Positions 4,958-6,625 of a DNA stretch of 6,625 nucleotides are shown in pieces. The first letter of the stretch is position 1; the number at the start of each line of letters is the position of its first letter. This DNA is from Spirochaetales bacterium. GTDB lineage: Bacteria > Spirochaetota > Spirochaetia > SZUA-6 > DRHE01. Below the pieces are notes generated by a model. The model ran no database searches, was not told the DNA's origin, and worked only from the letters and a program-made list of their open reading frames with translations. A program made the position numbers and the translations under genes. Location of the stretch: positions 1 to 6,625 of the forward strand of contig JAFGFV010000547.1 of NCBI GenBank assembly GCA_016930895.1, in the 5' to 3' direction.

Positions 4958-6625
4958 TTACCCTTTGCCGAGTTCGATGCGGTGGACGGGCGGGCCGCCA
5001 GTCCAGTTGCCGGCCGTCAGGACGTCGGCGTGCGAGGGGTGGCAGGTGAACACGACCAGCTGCTGAGCCCGGGCAAAGCGAGCTAGGGCGGCGGCGGCGA
5101 GCCTCTGACGTTCCGGGTCCATGTCCACGAGGGGATCGTCCATGACCACGAACCCTCCGGGAGCCGGCTGTTCGTCAGCCGCGGCCGGTCCGCTCCCGCC
5201 GATCCGTCCGCTCCCGCCGACCGGGTCGCTCCCGGCCAGCAGGTACTCGGCCATGGCCAACCGCAGCGCCAGGGAAAAGAGATCCCGGGTCCCTGTGGAA
5301 AGCAGCGGGTAGCGCAGCGTCATCCCGTCCTCCCGCTCCAGGGCCTCGGGCAGCAACGATCCCTCCGCCGCTCCGTGGTAGCGGGCTCCACTCATCTCCC
5401 TCACATACCCTCCGAAGCGATGACGGAATCCCTCCAGCGAGGAATCGTCGAGGTTCTCCAGGATACCGTCGGCCGCTTCCCGAACCCGCAGCAGGGCCGC
5501 CCCGTGGCGCTTCTGCTTCTGGAAGTGCCGCCTGGCCTCGCTCAGGCGGGAGGCGAGCTCCTCTGCGCTTTCCTCGGGGAGATGGCGCAATGCCTCCTGG
5601 AGCGTGCTTTCCAGACCAGCCGCCTGCTCCCGCAGCCCCTGGGCCTCCCGCTCGCGGGAACGGTGCTTCGCCAGGAAGGAGGGGGCGTCCCCGTACTCTT
5701 CGGGCAATTCCTGGAGGCCGGCCAGCTGCCGGTCCAGCTCCTGCAGCCGGGCCGAGCGCTCTCCGATCGCGCGCAGGAGGGCCTCCCGGTTTTCGTGGCT
5801 GCCCTCCAGGGAGGTGATCCGCTGGTCCGCGCGCAGGAGGCTCTCCTCGATGCGCCCGAGACCGGCTCGAACCTCCGCCAGCTCCGCAACTACCGTCTCG
5901 ATCTCTCGCCGCGGTGGGCCGGCCGGCTGCTCCCCGGCCGCAGATTCCAAATCCTCCCAGGTTTGGCCGTCCAAGGTCTCTTCGAAGGCCCTTCGGGCCG
6001 CGGCCTCTTCCAGGCTCAGACGCTCGTGGCGGCTGCATGCCCCCTCGGCGGCGTCTAGATTAGGGACCCCCGCCTCCTGGAGCAGGCCCTGCAGCCGGGT
6101 GCGGGCGGCTTGGTAGCGGCGGGCGATCTCGTCGAAGCCCGCATCGCCGGAGGTGACTTCCAGGGACCAATCCCGATGCTCCAGACGGATACGCCCCCGG
6201 GCTGTCAGCTCCCAGCTTTCCTCGGCTTCCAGCTGCTTTTCCTCGGGCTCGCTGAGATCCTGGACGAAGGTCACCGCGAACCCGTCCCGGGCCTCCAGAC
6301 GCAGGGAGAGGGCCCCGCCGGAAACCGCCCCCTCCAGGCGCTGCAGCTCCCCCGACGCAGCGCGCAGCTCCTTCATTTGCTCTGCGCTCGGGCCTGGAGC
6401 GTGCTCGAGCCCTGCCCGGGCGGATTCCCAGCGTTCCTTCAGCTCCCGGGCGCGGGCGCGCTTGTCCCTGAGGGCGCGGCTGCGGGCGTACCGTTCGACG
6501 TCGGCCAGCTCCGCCTCCAGGCGCCCGCGGCTCTCCGTCAACCGGCCGCCCTCCTCCCGGCTGCGCTCCCGGACGAGCAGACTTTCGGCCCAGTCGGCGT
6601 AGGCCTTCTCCGCCGCCTGCAGCTG
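4958..6625 (-). CDS. YhaN/SbcC-like coiled-coil AAA ATPase, 5' partial
   Basis: The C-terminal 555 residues of an SMC/Rad50-like ATPase; the frame stays open to the right edge. An in-frame TTG at 6541 is internal, and the Walker A half lies outside the window. Long Glu/Arg/Ala/Leu-rich heptad stretches (about residues 225-400, and near the start) predict coiled coil. A small beta-rich segment sits near residues 105-160 (RDGFAVTFVQD to WSLEVTSGDAG). The ABC-like signature is LSTGTRDLFSLALRLA (from about residue 442, with S443 and G445). Walker B and the D-loop are FVVMDDPLVDMDPERQ (D496, D497), and a switch His is in VVFTCHPSH (H529). The signature and TCH motif point to the YhaN type, which from memory works with an Mre11-like nuclease (YhaO) in DNA processing. 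No CxxC zinc hook is visible in this part. A Gly/Ser/Pro-rich linker (464-490) between signature and Walker B carries a tandem repeat. The gene ends in TAA, facing the phosphodiesterase gene. Confidence 0.85.
   Translation of the reverse strand, partial: QLQAAEKAYADWAESLLVRERSREEGGRLTESRGRLEAELADVERYARSRALRDKRARARELKERWESARAGLEHAPGPSAEQMKELRAASGELQRLEGAVSGGALSLRLEARDGFAVTFVQDLSEPEEKQLEAEESWELTARGRIRLEHRDWSLEVTSGDAGFDEIARRYQAARTRLQGLLQEAGVPNLDAAEGACSRHERLSLEEAAARRAFEETLDGQTWEDLESAAGEQPAGPPRREIETVVAELAEVRAGLGRIEESLLRADQRITSLEGSHENREALLRAIGERSARLQELDRQLAGLQELPEEYGDAPSFLAKHRSREREAQGLREQAAGLESTLQEALRHLPEESAEELASRLSEARRHFQKQKRHGAALLRVREAADGILENLDDSSLEGFRHRFGGYVREMSGARYHGAAEGSLLPEALEREDGMTLRYPLLSTGTRDLFSLALRLAMAEYLLAGSDPVGGSGRIGGSGPAAADEQPAPGGFVVMDDPLVDMDPERQRLAAAALARFARAQQLVVFTCHPSHADVLTAGNWTGGPPVHRIELGKG
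5180..5233. repeat. Three diverged 18-bp tandem repeats inside the ATPase gene
   Basis: Three 18-base units (5180-5197, 5198-5215, 5216-5233) share the core G(T)C(C)GCTCCC with GCCGA before it in two of them. The middle unit is GCCGATCCGTCCGCTCCC. They encode the hexapeptides GSDPVG, GSGRIG and GSGPAA (residues 465-482) on the minus strand, within a linker between the ABC signature helix and Walker B. The copies are more diverged than the 21-bp repeats in the lipoprotein gene. Confidence 0.75.

Noticed and set aside
6539..6541. TTG as the start of the ATPase gene
   Set aside because: The same frame continues without a stop to 6625 with coiled-coil-like sequence, and the protein would lack Walker A.

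Overview
The window is a G+C-rich (about two thirds by eye), tightly packed bacterial chromosomal segment holding six protein-coding genes. Two of them run off the edges. I see no rRNA, tRNA, CRISPR, insertion sequence or phage feature. The best lineage clue is the central gene, a metallo-beta-lactamase-fold protein fused to cyclic-nucleotide-binding domains. From memory, this architecture and its N-terminal sequence match proteins annotated in spirochaetes as cAMP/cGMP-dependent cyclic nucleotide phosphodiesterases. A G+C-rich free-living spirochaete is therefore my first guess, but this is inference.

Layout, left to right. Positions 1-1306 (+): the 3' part of an M24 (Xaa-Pro aminopeptidase type) metallopeptidase, then after 10 bases a YjbQ-family protein, apparently one transcription unit. 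Positions 1357-2659 (-): a putative lipoprotein of unknown function with a short basic repeat tail, followed 34 bases downstream by a small double zinc-ribbon protein, probably a second operon. Positions 2660-2764: a divergent, relatively A+T-rich intergenic region. It carries a near-consensus sigma70-type promoter directed rightward and a small dyad overlapping its -35 element. Positions 2765-4918 (+): the cyclic-nucleotide phosphodiesterase-like gene. Positions 4958-6625 (-): the C-terminal half of a YhaN/SbcC-like coiled-coil ATPase whose N-terminus lies beyond the right edge. The only gaps over 40 bases are the 105-base divergent region and a 50-base convergent gap.

The genes do not form one obvious pathway. 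The most informative is the phosphodiesterase. It has a complete binuclear metal site, one intact cyclic-nucleotide pocket and one degenerate pocket, so it may be a feedback-controlled second-messenger hydrolase. Two in-frame tandem repeats (3 x 21 bp in the lipoprotein, 3 x 18 bp in the ATPase) are the other unusual structures. I found no convincing evidence for an undescribed multi-gene system.
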